A stretch of DNA of 64,000 nucleotides from Streptomyces sp. NBC_01217 (lineage in GTDB: Bacteria; Actinomycetota; Actinomycetes; Streptomycetales; Streptomycetaceae), in contig NZ_CP108538.1 in assembly GCF_035994185.1 (NCBI RefSeq), forward strand, positions 4,751,501 to 4,815,500. The letters are read 5' to 3'. A program made the position numbers and the translations under genes. Each line of letters opens with the position of its first letter. Positions within the stretch are counted from its first letter, which is position 1. The notes under the pieces are model-generated. The model did no database searches and was not told the DNA's origin. It was given only the letters and a program-made list of their open reading frames with translations. This document shows positions 7,263-16,200 of this stretch, piece by piece.

Positions 7263-10200
7263 TCAGTTCGTGCCGATCTTCGCGAGCAGGTCGACGATGC
7301 GCGACTGCACCTCGTCGCTGGTGGAGCGCTCGGCCAGGAAGAGGACGGTCTCGCCCGAGCTGAGCTTCGGCAGTTCCGATCCGGTCATGTCGGCGGAGGT
7401 GTAGACGACCAGCGGGGTCCGGTTCAACTGGCCGTTGGCGCGCAGCCAGTCGACGATCCCGGCCCGGCGGCGGCGTACCTGCATCAGGTCCATCACCACC
7501 AGGTTGGGCCGCATCCGGGTGGCGAGCGCCACCGCCTCGTTGTCCGTGGAGGCCCGCGCGACCTGCATGCCGCGGCGCTCCAGCGTCTCCGTCAGCGCCA
7601 GCGCGATCTCCTCGTGCTCCTCGATCAACAGCACCCGCGACGGATGCTGTTCGCTGTCGCGCGGGGCGAGGGCCTTGAGGAGCACGGCGGGGTCGGCGCC
7701 GTACGCGGCATCCCGCGACGCCTGCCCCAGACCGGCCGTCACCAGCACCGGGACCTCGGCCGCCACCGCCGCCTGACGCAGCGACTGCAGCGCCTTGCGG
7801 GTGATGGGGCCGGTGAGCGGGTCGACGAAGAGCGCGGCGGGGAACGCCGCGATCTGGGCGTCGACCTCCTCGCGCGAGTGCACGATCACCGGCCGGTAGC
7901 CGCGGTCGCTCAGTGCCTGCTGGGTGGAGACATCGGGCGCGGGCCAGACGAGCAGCCGACGCGGGTTGTCCAGCGGCTCCGGGGGCAGCTCGTCGTCGAC
8001 CGGCTGCGGCGAGGGACGGTTGGCGACCTCGACCGCGCCACCCGGACCGTCCAGCGGCTCCGGCCCCTCGGCGCCCTCGTCGGGGGCGCCTATGGCGTAC
8101 GCGCGTCCTTCGGCCTCCGGAGCGGAGAGCAGCTGCCCCGAACCCTGGCCCTGTGCGGCGCCGGACGGGGACGGGGTCGGCGCGGACTTCGAAGTGCGCT
8201 CGCCCTCCGGCGGGGCGGCGAGCTTACGGCGCCGTCCGGCACCGCCGAGCGTCTGGTTCTGCTGGTGCGCGATGTGCTGGGCGAACGGCACGCCCTGCCC
8301 GAGCGTCCGCACGCTGAAGGCACGCCCCTGCGTCGAGTCCGACGAGCCGTCGGGCATCGGAGTCTCCGCGGGCAGCGGCTGCCTGCGCGCGTCCGGTACG
8401 GGCACGTTGTTCCGCGGACGGCTCTCCGCGACGCCGGTCGCGTCGGCCGCGCCTGTGGCGGCCGTGGTGCCGGTGGTGTGCGCGGTACGTCCCGCTGCGG
8501 GCCATTCCGGAACGTCGCCGGACCGGGTGCCCGGGTGGCTGCCGGGCCGGTCGTCGGCCTGCTCGCGGGGTGCGGTCAGCGCGGCCGGGCCCTGCCCCGA
8601 TGTGTCGTTCGCCGCCCAGCTGCCGGACTGCTGCTCCACGGCCGGCCCGGCCTGCTGAGGAGCCTCGCCGTGGCGCGCCCGGCGCCGGCCGGTCGGCACG
8701 GGGTGCGCCTCGGGCGGCGTGCGGTCGTCGTCCGGCGCGATGCGTACGGCGTCGTGGCGTCCGGGCAGCGAGGCGTCCGCGTAGGCGGCCGTGGACGGGG
8801 TCCGGTCGGCCTCCGCGGGCGGGAGCGCGAAGGCGGTACGAGGCCCCGCGGGCTCGGCCTGAGCGGACCGCTCCTGCGCGGCCGACAGCGCCCGCCGCGC
8901 CCGTCGCCCGGCCGGCTGGGCCGCCGGAGCCGGGCCGTCACCGGCCTGCGCGAAACCCTCGGAGGAAGAGGGGGAGGGAGCCGGAGAGAGAGCCAGCTGG
9001 GCCTCGCCGCCCTGGCGCGCCCGCTGCCCACCCGCAGGCACCCGAACAGGCGTCGGCGCCTCGGCCGGAACGCCCTGCGGCGGCACGGTCTGTCCACGCT
9101 GCGGACGGCCCCCGCCACCCTGCGCGCCCTCGGCCGCCGTCACCACGGCCCCCTCGGACGGCGCCGGTCCCGCGGGCAGCGCCAGCGCCTGCCCCGGCCC
9201 CTGGTCCTGCTGGGGCACCTGTGACAGCTGAGCCGGAAGCGAAGGCTGAGCACCGGTCTCGGCCGGGCTCGGCCGTCCCCGCCTGCGCCCCGACCCCTCG
9301 CCCTGCTGGGCCGGAATGATCTCGTGCGGGCTCTGCGGCCTCTGCACACCCTGCGTGTCCTGCGTCTTCGGCGCGTCCTGCACCGCGGGCTCACGACGCG
9401 CCCGCCGCCGCCCCGTCGGCTCGGCCGCCGCCGTGTCGCCGTCCCCGGAACCGCCCACAGAGCTCTCCAGGAACGCGTCCGTCGACGCCCGCCGCGCCCG
9501 CCGCCGTCCGCCCGACGCGCCCTGACCGGACGTCGGCTCCGGCTCCGGGGTCTGCCCGGGGCCGGGCTCCGGCTCGGACGCCGGTGGCATCACCATTCCC
9601 GAGCCCGCGCCCAGCGGCACTTCGAGCACGTACGCGCTGCCGCTCATCCCCGGCACCTCGTGCGTCTGGAGCACGCCGCCGTGCGCCCGTACGATCCCGC
9701 GCACGATCGGCTCGTGCACCGGGTCTCCCCCGGCGAACGGGCCGCGCACCTCGATCCGTACGACATCACCGCGCTGCGCCGCCGCGACGACGACCGTCGA
9801 GTCGACGTAGCCACCGCCCGGCACCACGCGCGCCTTGCCGGTCGAGTCGACCCCGGCGACATCCGCGACCAGATGGGCGAGCGCGGTCACCAGCCGGGCC
9901 GCGTCCACCTCGGCCTCGATCGGCGGCGCGTGCACCGCGAACTGGGCGCGCCCGGGACCGATCAGCTCGACGGACGCGTCGATTCCGGCCGTCACGACCG
10001 AGTCGAGCAGCACGTTCGCCTTGACCAGCTCCTCCGAGCCGGAGTCCAGGCGCTGGTAGCCGAGCACATTGTCGACGAGCGTCGTCATCCGGGCGTAGCC
10101 CGCGGCCAGGTGGTGCAGGATCTGGTTGGCCTCCGGCCACAGCTGGCCGGCCGGGTCGGCGGCGAGCGTGAAGAGTTCGCCGCGCAGCTGCTCCAGCGGC

Positions 10201-11282
10201 CCGCGCAGCGACTCGCCGAGTACGGCGGTGAGCTGGGCGTGCCGGGCGGTCAGCGCCGCCAGCTGTTCGGCCTGCACCTCACGCTGTTCGGCCTGCGCCT
10301 CCAGCTCGGCCGTGTAGCGCTCGGTCCGGTCGGCCAGTTCCGTGCTGTGCCGTTCCGTCAGCCCGGTGATCTCGGCCTTGTGATCCGCGGTGAGTCCGTC
10401 GACCTCGGCCTTGTGGCCCGCGGTCAGTTCGTCGACCTCGGTCCTGTGCTGCTCGCTGAGCTCCTCGTACGGCCTGCGGTCGGTGAACGTCATGACCGCA
10501 CCGACCAGCTGGTCCCCGTCCCGGACCGGCGCGGTGGTCAGGTCGACCGGCACCTGCGCGCCGCTCTTGGCCCACAGGACCTGCCCGCGCACCCGGTGCT
10601 TGCGACCGGACCTGAGGGTGTCGGCGAGCGGCGACTCCTCGTACGGGAACGGCTCGCCCTCCGCCCGCGAGTGCAGGATCAGCGGATGCAGCTCCTGGCC
10701 GCCCAGGTCGCTGGCGCGGAAGCCGAGGATCTGCGCGGCGGCGGGGTTGACCAGGACGACCCGGCCGTCCGTGTCCGTACCGACGACACCCTCGGCCGCG
10801 GCCCGCAGGATCATCTCGGTCTGCCGCTGCGAACGGGCCAGCTCGGCCTCGGTGTCGACGGTGCCCGACAGATCCCGTACGACGAGCATCAACAGCTCGT
10901 CACCCGTGTAGCTGCCGCTGTAACTGTTCTGGAAGTCCTTGTACGCGGCCTGACCGTCCTCCAGGCTGGCGCTGGTCACCTCGGCCGGGTACTCGGTGCC
11001 GTCGGTCCGCCGTGCGGTCATCCGCGTCGGCTTCGTACGGCCGCGGTCGTCGGCGGCCTCGGGACGCCGCATCGACCCCGGAATCAGCTTGGAGTCGAAC
11101 TCCGGCAGCAGGTCGAGGAGCCCGCGCCCGACGAGCGCCGTGCCCGGCGTCTCGAACATTTCCAGCGCGATGGTGTTGGCGTTGACGACCGTGCCGTTGC
11201 AATTGACGAGCAGCAGCCCGTCAGGGAGTGCATCGAGTATTGCTGCGAGGCGAGCAGCGCCTCGGGATGGCCTGCTGCTCAC
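7263..11282 (-). CDS. Giant PAS / degenerate histidine kinase / REC signalling protein
   Basis: 1,339 residues from GTG 11282, chosen because GGAGGA lies 9 nt upstream; an upstream ATG lacks such a site. Order of parts: PAS-like domain (about 10-70), second PAS (about 155-280, FRASDLGGQELHP), a coiled coil of five 11-residue repeats (GHKAEVDGLTA, DHKAEITGLTE and so on), a kinase-like dimerisation and ATPase region, about 500 residues of Pro/Arg/Gln-rich low complexity, then two REC-like domains. The expected phospho-histidine box reads LGESLRGPL, so histidine is replaced. The last REC keeps an aspartate (VVMDLM), but its acidic pair is EE and its lysine is missing. It is therefore likely a scaffold or sensor rather than a kinase (inference). 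There is no membrane segment. Confidence 0.8.
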   Translation of the reverse strand: MSSRPSRGAARLAAILDALPDGLLLVNCNGTVVNANTIALEMFETPGTALVGRGLLDLLPEFDSKLIPGSMRRPEAADDRGRTKPTRMTARRTDGTEYPAEVTSASLEDGQAAYKDFQNSYSGSYTGDELLMLVVRDLSGTVDTEAELARSQRQTEMILRAAAEGVVGTDTDGRVVLVNPAAAQILGFRASDLGGQELHPLILHSRAEGEPFPYEESPLADTLRSGRKHRVRGQVLWAKSGAQVPVDLTTAPVRDGDQLVGAVMTFTDRRPYEELSEQHRTEVDELTAGHKAEVDGLTADHKAEITGLTERHSTELADRTERYTAELEAQAEQREVQAEQLAALTARHAQLTAVLGESLRGPLEQLRGELFTLAADPAGQLWPEANQILHHLAAGYARMTTLVDNVLGYQRLDSGSEELVKANVLLDSVVTAGIDASVELIGPGRAQFAVHAPPIEAEVDAARLVTALAHLVADVAGVDSTGKARVVPGGGYVDSTVVVAAAQRGDVVRIEVRGPFAGGDPVHEPIVRGIVRAHGGVLQTHEVPGMSGSAYVLEVPLGAGSGMVMPPASEPEPGPGQTPEPEPTSGQGASGGRRRARRASTDAFLESSVGGSGDGDTAAAEPTGRRRARREPAVQDAPKTQDTQGVQRPQSPHEIIPAQQGEGSGRRRGRPSPAETGAQPSLPAQLSQVPQQDQGPGQALALPAGPAPSEGAVVTAAEGAQGGGGRPQRGQTVPPQGVPAEAPTPVRVPAGGQRARQGGEAQLALSPAPSPSSSEGFAQAGDGPAPAAQPAGRRARRALSAAQERSAQAEPAGPRTAFALPPAEADRTPSTAAYADASLPGRHDAVRIAPDDDRTPPEAHPVPTGRRRARHGEAPQQAGPAVEQQSGSWAANDTSGQGPAALTAPREQADDRPGSHPGTRSGDVPEWPAAGRTAHTTGTTAATGAADATGVAESRPRNNVPVPDARRQPLPAETPMPDGSSDSTQGRAFSVRTLGQGVPFAQHIAHQQNQTLGGAGRRRKLAAPPEGERTSKSAPTPSPSGAAQGQGSGQLLSAPEAEGRAYAIGAPDEGAEGPEPLDGPGGAVEVANRPSPQPVDDELPPEPLDNPRRLLVWPAPDVSTQQALSDRGYRPVIVHSREEVDAQIAAFPAALFVDPLTGPITRKALQSLRQAAVAAEVPVLVTAGLGQASRDAAYGADPAVLLKALAPRDSEQHPSRVLLIEEHEEIALALTETLERRGMQVARASTDNEAVALATRMRPNLVVMDLMQVRRRRAGIVDWLRANGQLNRTPLVVYTSADMTGSELPKLSSGETVLFLAERSTSDEVQSRIVDLLAKIGTN

Positions 11283-11497
11283 GACGACGCTTCCTCCCTG
11301 ATTACCGCACCTTGCCGACAACGGGCCCCATCTTGCCCCTCGGGCCGCAGGCTGTCACGAAAGGAGTCTAAAGGCAGGGGAGGGGCGTGGGGCGGCGGAT
11401 GAGGGGGAGCTCTCACCAAGGTTCTGTGCATACGTTGTACGACTCCAGCCCGTCACGTGCCGTTCGATATGCCCTGGACAGGGGTATGGGCCCCTGT

Positions 11498-11959
11498 TCA
11501 CCGGACGTTGGGGAGCACCGGCCGCAGGCCGTTCCAGCGCGAGATCGCACAGCCGTTGGTCCGGTCGAAGGCCGTGTCGATGCTCCTCCCCTGCCAGGTT
11601 CCGGTGACCCGGGCGGTGGCCTGGCCCCCGAACTGCTGGGTGCACATCGCGTCCCTGGGCACCGGGGCGAACGGGTCCGCGCCCTCGCCCGCCAGCTCCG
11701 CCAACCGGTCGCAGGCCTGCTGCGCCGCCGGGTGGCTGCCGCCGGCCGGCCCGCACTCCAGCTCGAAGACACCCTCGGCCGAGGGATCCCCCGTGCCCGA
11801 GACCGTCACCGTCAGCCGGGTGTGATGGGCGTCGTCGTCCTGCAACAGGGGAATGGGCAGGGGCAGCGGAAGGGGCCCGCCGACCGCGGTCGCGGCCGGT
11901 GCGGCGGCGGACAGCGCGGCGAGGGACGCGACGGCGGTGAGGGCGAGGCGGCGCAGCAT
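11498..11959 (-). CDS. SSI-family secreted serine protease inhibitor
   Basis: 153 residues from ATG 11959, with AGGAGT 5 nt upstream. An N-terminal signal peptide (MLRRLALTAVASLAALSAAA) is followed by a subtilisin-inhibitor-like domain with the four conserved cysteines (FELECGPAGG, QQACDRL, DAMCTQQ, NGCAISRWN) and the GTWQG strand. Such inhibitors are exported and block subtilisin- or trypsin-like proteases during development. Aligning the reactive loop CTQQFGG with the classical CPMVY places glutamine at P1, which is unusual, so its target may differ. From memory it corresponds in position to the second SSI homologue of S. coelicolor. Confidence 0.85.
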   Translation of the reverse strand: MLRRLALTAVASLAALSAAAPAATAVGGPLPLPLPIPLLQDDDAHHTRLTVTVSGTGDPSAEGVFELECGPAGGSHPAAQQACDRLAELAGEGADPFAPVPRDAMCTQQFGGQATARVTGTWQGRSIDTAFDRTNGCAISRWNGLRPVLPNVR

Positions 11960-12193
11960 GCGGACTCCTGTGCTCGTGTACTTCGACGAGAGGTACGGGG
12001 CAGTGGAACGACCCGAAGAACGGGGGGACGGTGCCTCCCTCCCTCACTAACGCTCCGCACGCCACGGCGTTGCGCAACCGCAGGCACTTTGCTCTCGTGC
12101 CCGACTGCCTAGTACCGTAGGCAGCGATTGGTGACGCAACGCTCAGCTGTGTCATCATCTGCACGCACCACTCGCGCTCGCGCGAGGTGTGCT

Positions 12194-12284
12194 GGAGGCG
12201 TCGCCTAGTCCGGTCTATGGCGCCGCACTGCTAATGCGGTTTGGGTCTTAAAGCCCATCGAGGGTTCAAATCCCTCCGCCTCCG
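12194..12284 (+). tRNA. tRNA-Ser (GCU anticodon)
   Basis: 91 nt class II tRNA. The acceptor GGAGGCG pairs with CGCCTCC (12277-12283), with discriminator G at 12284. The anticodon loop CTGCTAA sits between CGCA and TGCG. The T-arm is GAGGGTTCAAATCCCTC, and a long variable arm is present. It reads AGC and AGU serine codons. No CCA is encoded. Confidence 0.95.
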
Positions 12285-12293
12285 CTTCACCGT

Positions 12294-12324
12294 CGAAGCC
12301 CCGTGCCACTGGCACGGGGCTTCG
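12294..12324 (+). terminator. Terminator after tRNA-Ser
   Basis: Perfect 14-bp stem (CGAAGCCCCGTGCC with GGCACGGGGCTTCG) and a 3-nt loop, 9 nt after the tRNA. Confidence 0.8.
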
Positions 12325-12513
12325 GTCGTCCCCGGGCGCACCCGCGGTTCCACGGCGCGCCCGCAGTACCGCCAAACGAGGCGTTTTCGCAGGTCAGAGC
12401 CCGTATGGCTAATGGATTTCGCGCTACGGCGCAGGTCATGTAATGTTGTTCCCGCAACGCCGACCAGGCAGAAAAGCCCGGGAGGTAAGACCAGCGGCTA
12501 ACACCGCGGGCAA

Positions 12514-12586
12514 GCACTCGTAGCTTAACGGATAGAGCATCTGACTACGGATCAGAAGGTTGCAGGTTCGAATCCTGCCGAGTGCA
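12514..12586 (+). tRNA. tRNA-Arg (ACG anticodon)
   Basis: 73 nt. The acceptor GCACTCG pairs with CGAGTGC (12579-12585), with discriminator A at 12586. The anticodon loop CTACGGA is held by TCTGA/TCAGA, and the T-arm is GCAGGTTCGAATCCTGC. The wobble A34 is normally deaminated to inosine by TadA, whose gene lies further right in this window (36532-37074). Confidence 0.95.
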
Positions 12587-12592
12587 CAGTGG

Positions 12593-12625
12593 CAAAGGCC
12601 CCGGACGAAGAGTCCGGGGCCTTTG
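12593..12625 (+). terminator. Terminator after tRNA-Arg
   Basis: The arms CAAAGGCCCCGGAC and GTCCGGGGCCTTTG form a perfect stem with a short GAAGA loop, 7 nt after the tRNA. Confidence 0.8.
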
Positions 12626-12723
12626 CGTTGGGCCGTACGGCAACGGAGTGCGACGGCCGTGGTGATCGGCGTCCGCCGGTCGTGTCGCCCATCGGGTCGA
12701 GTACCTCCGTGCCGCTGTGTGAG

Positions 12724-13920
12724 TCAGGCCGGCGCCTTGGCGGCCAAGTCCTTCTGGGTCCGGTCCCGCACGGTGCGGTGGCGTCGGGTCGGTATTCCGA
12801 GCGTCGGGTTGGCGACGCCCCAGGCCGCGCCCTTGCAGACCAGCTCCTTGTAGAAGGCGGCGAGCCGTCCTGTCAGGGCCGCCCGGACGGCTCGGTCGTC
12901 GGCGGTGACGTACTGGATCAGGCCTTCCTTGCGGCCCAGCGAGATGCACTGGTTGAAGTAGCGGAGCGGCACCTTGGGGAGCTTCCCGCCGGTCAGGCGC
13001 GCCGCGATCGCGTCCGCGGCCTGCCACGCGCTGGGGGTGCCCGAGGCGCACGACATCCGCAGCGGCTTGTCGCCGGGGCCCATCGCCATGGCCGCGTCGC
13101 CGATGGCGTACACGTCCGGGTGCGAGACCGAGCGCATGGTCCCGTCGACGACGATCTGGCCTGTGTCAGTGACCTTCAGAGCGGTGGCCTTCGCGATCGG
13201 GTGGACCGCGAAGCCGGTGGTCCACACGGTGACCGCGGCCGGGACGGAGGTTCCGTCGGCGGTGGTGACCCGGTCGGCTTGCACGCCGGTGACGGCTGCC
13301 TGTTCGTGCACGGTGATGCCGAGCTTGTCGAAGACCTTCCGTAGGTGTCCGCGGCCCTTGGGCGAGAGCCAGTCGCCGAGGCCGCCGCGGGCGGCGAGGG
13401 CGACGTCGAGGTCCGGGCGGGCCTCGGCGATCTCGGTCGCGGCCTCCATGCCGGTGAGGCCGCCGCCGACCACGACCACACGCTGCCCGGCGTCCAGGCG
13501 GGCCAGGCGCTCGCGCAGCCGGAGCGCTCCGGGGCGGCCGGCGATCTCGTGGGCGTGCTCGGAAGTGCCGGGGACACCCTGGTCGTTCCAGCCACTGCCG
13601 AGGGCGTACACGAGGGTGTCGTACTCCAACTCCTCGGCGCCCTTCGCGTCGAGGACGGCGACGGTCCTGCGGTCGACATCGACGCCGGTCACTTTTGCGA
13701 GCTTCAGTTCGACGCCGGTGCCCGCGAACATCTCGCTGAAGGGCCGGGGCCTGAGGTCCTGGCCGACCGCGAGTTGGTGCATCCGGACGCGCTCGACGAA
13801 GTCGGGCTCGGCGTTGACGAGAGTGATGGCGACATCCTCGCGGCGCAGCCGCTTGGCGAGGCGCCCGGCGGCGATGGCTCCGGTGTATCCGGCTCCGAGG
13901 ACGATGACGCGATGCTGCAT
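12724..13920 (-). CDS. FAD/NAD(P)-dependent oxidoreductase, NDH-2-like, ECF41 partner
   Basis: 398 residues. It has an N-terminal FAD-binding GAGYTG (9-14), a second dinucleotide-binding GGGLTG (152-157) and the ATG-like/GDAA signature (DVYAIGDAAMAMG). This is the two-Rossmann fold of pyridine nucleotide-disulphide reductases and type II NADH dehydrogenases. There is no obvious transmembrane anchor. A ribosome-binding site AGGAG lies 7 nt before the ATG. The gene is directly downstream of an ECF41-type sigma factor. ECF41 groups are known to be linked to such oxidoreductases, carboxymuconolactone decarboxylases or epimerases, which are their usual target genes. Confidence 0.85.
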   Translation of the reverse strand: MQHRVIVLGAGYTGAIAAGRLAKRLRREDVAITLVNAEPDFVERVRMHQLAVGQDLRPRPFSEMFAGTGVELKLAKVTGVDVDRRTVAVLDAKGAEELEYDTLVYALGSGWNDQGVPGTSEHAHEIAGRPGALRLRERLARLDAGQRVVVVGGGLTGMEAATEIAEARPDLDVALAARGGLGDWLSPKGRGHLRKVFDKLGITVHEQAAVTGVQADRVTTADGTSVPAAVTVWTTGFAVHPIAKATALKVTDTGQIVVDGTMRSVSHPDVYAIGDAAMAMGPGDKPLRMSCASGTPSAWQAADAIAARLTGGKLPKVPLRYFNQCISLGRKEGLIQYVTADDRAVRAALTGRLAAFYKELVCKGAAWGVANPTLGIPTRRHRTVRDRTQKDLAAKAPA

Positions 13921-13975
13921 GTCCTTGCTCCTGTCTTGAGCGGGTTCGCCACTTGAACCGGGCGGCCCGCCGTTT

Positions 13976-13982
13976 CCTGACA
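13976..13982 (-). promoter_or_regulatory. Candidate ECF41-type -35 element before the oxidoreductase
   Basis: Reading the minus strand, TGTCAGG resembles the TGTCACA -35 known for ECF41/SigJ promoters. A CGG/GGTT segment about 16 nt downstream (around 13956-13960) is a poor match to CGTC. It is suggestive only. Confidence 0.3.
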
Positions 13983-14013
13983 GGAATGCGATGTGAAGCA
14001 GCTCACTTCGGGG

Positions 14014-14958
14014 TCAGAAGGCGTGGAGCAGGGGTTCCCCGTGGTCGGTGGCCGCCCAACGCCGGTTCGCGCGTCCGAGCTTGTCGGGGTTGACCTGGTT
14101 GCGGAACGCGGCGATGCCCTCGGCGGTGACCTCCAGGCACATGACGCCGATGACGCGGCCGTCGAGGACCGCCACGACGGCGGGGTCGCCGTTGGCGGTC
14201 GTGGCGTAGACCTCGGGTGAGCCGCCGACCAGGACGCGCTTGGCCTTGCTGGGTTTGAACAGGCCCCGCATGAACTTCGCGACCGCGAGGGCGCCCTCGA
14301 ACGCCTTGGCACGGGCCGGGACCTTCCCACCGCCGTCGCCGATCGCGATGGCGTCCTCGGTGAGCAGTCGCACGAGGGGCTCGGTCCGGCCGCTGGCGGC
14401 GGCCGCGAGGAACCCGTCGATGATCCGCCGGGCGGCGGCCTCGTCGATCTCGGTGCGGGCCCTGCCGTCCGCGACGTGCTTCTTGGCGCGGTGGAAGATC
14501 TGCTGGCTGGCGGCCTCGGTGATGCCGAGGATCTCGGCGATGTCCCGGTGCGGGTAGTCGAAGGCCTCCCGCAGTACGTACACCGCCCGCTCGTTGGGGG
14601 AGAGGCGCTCCAGCAGGACGAGGACCGCGTACGAGACCGACTCGCGCTGCTCGGCGGTGTCGGCGGGGCCGAGCATCGGGTCACCGGAGAGCAGCGGCTC
14701 GGGGAGCCATTGGCCCACATAGGTCTCGCGCCGCGCGCGGGCCGAGGTGAGCTGGTTGAGGCACAGGTTGGTGAGGACCTTCGTCAGCCAGGCCTCGGGG
14801 ACCTCGATGCGGTCGACATCGGCGGCCTGCCAGCGCAGGAACGTCTCCTGCACGGCGTCCTCGGCCTCGCTCGCGGAGCCGAGGAGGCGGTAGGCGATGG
14901 CCTGCAGGCGGGGCATGGAGGCCTCGAACCGGTCCATGTCGTTCATGGTCAGGGCCAT
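14014..14958 (-). CDS. ECF41-family sigma factor with SnoaL-like C-terminal domain
   Basis: 314 residues from ATG 14958; an in-frame ATG 12 nt later is also possible. Sigma region 2 (LQAIAYRLLGSASEAEDAVQ) and region 4 (LSPNERAVYVLREAFDYPHRDIAEILG) flank the ECF41 linker signature WLPEPL (84-89). The C-terminal 110 residues form a SnoaL-like domain with DGGGK and the NPDKL motif. In ECF41 factors this extension regulates sigma activity in place of an anti-sigma factor, so none is expected nearby. It lies 93 nt upstream of, and on the same strand as, the oxidoreductase it probably activates. Confidence 0.9.
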   Translation of the reverse strand: MALTMNDMDRFEASMPRLQAIAYRLLGSASEAEDAVQETFLRWQAADVDRIEVPEAWLTKVLTNLCLNQLTSARARRETYVGQWLPEPLLSGDPMLGPADTAEQRESVSYAVLVLLERLSPNERAVYVLREAFDYPHRDIAEILGITEAASQQIFHRAKKHVADGRARTEIDEAAARRIIDGFLAAAASGRTEPLVRLLTEDAIAIGDGGGKVPARAKAFEGALAVAKFMRGLFKPSKAKRVLVGGSPEVYATTANGDPAVVAVLDGRVIGVMCLEVTAEGIAAFRNQVNPDKLGRANRRWAATDHGEPLLHAF

Positions 14959-15255
14959 GGCCGAAATCGTAGCTCCCCCGGCGCGGCCGATGTATTGCGG
15001 CCCTGCTGTTCGGCCGATGCTGTTCGACTTCCCGGACGCGATGGAACGCGGTGATCGGGTCGGTCTCGGGGTCCTCTTCGCGTCCGGCGGCGATGGAGGT
15101 TTCGGGGCAGTCGCACGGAAGTTGTCGTGGCCTGGACCTCGGTGGCTGCGGCGGCACACGGCGGCCTGTGATCGCTATCCTGAGCGATCAGAACGGGAGG
15201 CTGCTGGGGCCTCTTGGCCTTCCCACCGTCCGAAACGGGAGCCGGGAGTTCGCGC

Positions 15256-16137
15256 ATGGGGTGGCAGTGCACCGGGCTGCGGTGGCCGGATGCGCGGGGG
15301 GTGCCCGTGCTCGGGTGGCGGCAGGGTGGGGCCGTACGGGTGAGTGCGCCGGCCTATGGGACCGAACTCGGGTTCCGGGCCGTGGGGGAGCGGCGCTGTG
15401 TCGGGGCGCGCGGGAACGCGTGTCCGGTGGGGGCCGTGGTGTCGGGGCGGAGCACGGGGGCGCGGTGTCCGGAGTGTGCACGGCTGGACCGGGCGCATTC
15501 GGTGGCTGCCGACACGATCGCCGACGACCCCCGGACGTACCGCGTGTATCTCGCCTGGTTCGGGCCGGGGATGGTGAAGGTCGGGATCACCGCCGAGGAG
15601 CGGGAGGCGGCGCGGCTGCGGGAGCAGGGGGCCGTGGTGTTCAGCTGGCTGGGGCGGGGGCCGTTGATGGCGGCGCGGCGGACCGAGGAGCTGCTGCGGT
15701 CGGCGCTCGGGGTGCCGGACCGGATTCCGTACGCCAGGAAGCGGGCCGTGCGCGCGGTGCTGCCGGGGGTGGCGGAGCGGCGTGCCGAGGTGGCGGAGCT
15801 CTACGGGCGGGCCGCGGCGCTGGAGGGGGCCGGGTGGCCGGAGTCGTTGGAGCGGCTGCCGTTCGAGGCGGTCGACCACGCCGGGGTGTTCGGTCTCGAC
15901 GGCGTGGTCGAGGTGGCGTGGGCGGTCACCGAGTTGGTGGACGGGGGCGTGGTCGCGGGGCGGCTGGTGGCGGCGGCCGGGCCCGATCTGCATCTGGAGA
16001 CGGTGACGGACGGGGTCGTGGTGCTGGACACCCGGCTGATGACCGGGTGGGAGCTGGCAGGAGCCGATGCGCGTGCCGGGGTGGGGGTGCCGGTGGCCGA
16101 CATCGGGGGCGGTGGCGTGCAGGGCGGGCTGTTCTGA
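15256..16137 (+). CDS. DUF2797 family protein
   Basis: 293 residues from ATG 15256 (MGWQCTGL); an upstream in-frame ATG gives an unlikely N-terminus. It contains a cysteine cluster (CVGARGNACP, RCPEC) that may bind zinc. A segment, YRVYLAWFGPGMVKVGIT, then RLREQGA, is reminiscent of GIY-YIG-like folds. The family is widespread in actinomycetes and has no assigned function. The gene is divergent from the ECF41 sigma gene and followed by a same-strand amidohydrolase 63 nt later. Confidence 0.7.
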   Translation: MGWQCTGLRWPDARGVPVLGWRQGGAVRVSAPAYGTELGFRAVGERRCVGARGNACPVGAVVSGRSTGARCPECARLDRAHSVAADTIADDPRTYRVYLAWFGPGMVKVGITAEEREAARLREQGAVVFSWLGRGPLMAARRTEELLRSALGVPDRIPYARKRAVRAVLPGVAERRAEVAELYGRAAALEGAGWPESLERLPFEAVDHAGVFGLDGVVEVAWAVTELVDGGVVAGRLVAAAGPDLHLETVTDGVVVLDTRLMTGWELAGADARAGVGVPVADIGGGGVQGGLF

Positions 16138-16200
16138 GATCGTCGGACCGTCCGGGCGGTGCGGCCGGGCGGTGGGACCGGACGGTGAGAGGAGCGCGGG

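Noticed and set aside
7248..11402. Two long plus-strand open frames (658 and 692 codons) opposite the PAS/kinase-like gene
   Set aside because: They are antisense shadows. Their translations are Arg/Gly/Ala-rich without motifs, while the minus-strand protein has clear PAS and REC domains.
12330..12510. Possible small gene or promoter between the tRNA-Ser and tRNA-Arg genes
   Set aside because: The frames lack a ribosome-binding site and coding pattern. A TAATGT hexamer near 12440 might be a tRNA promoter element, but no matching -35 was found.
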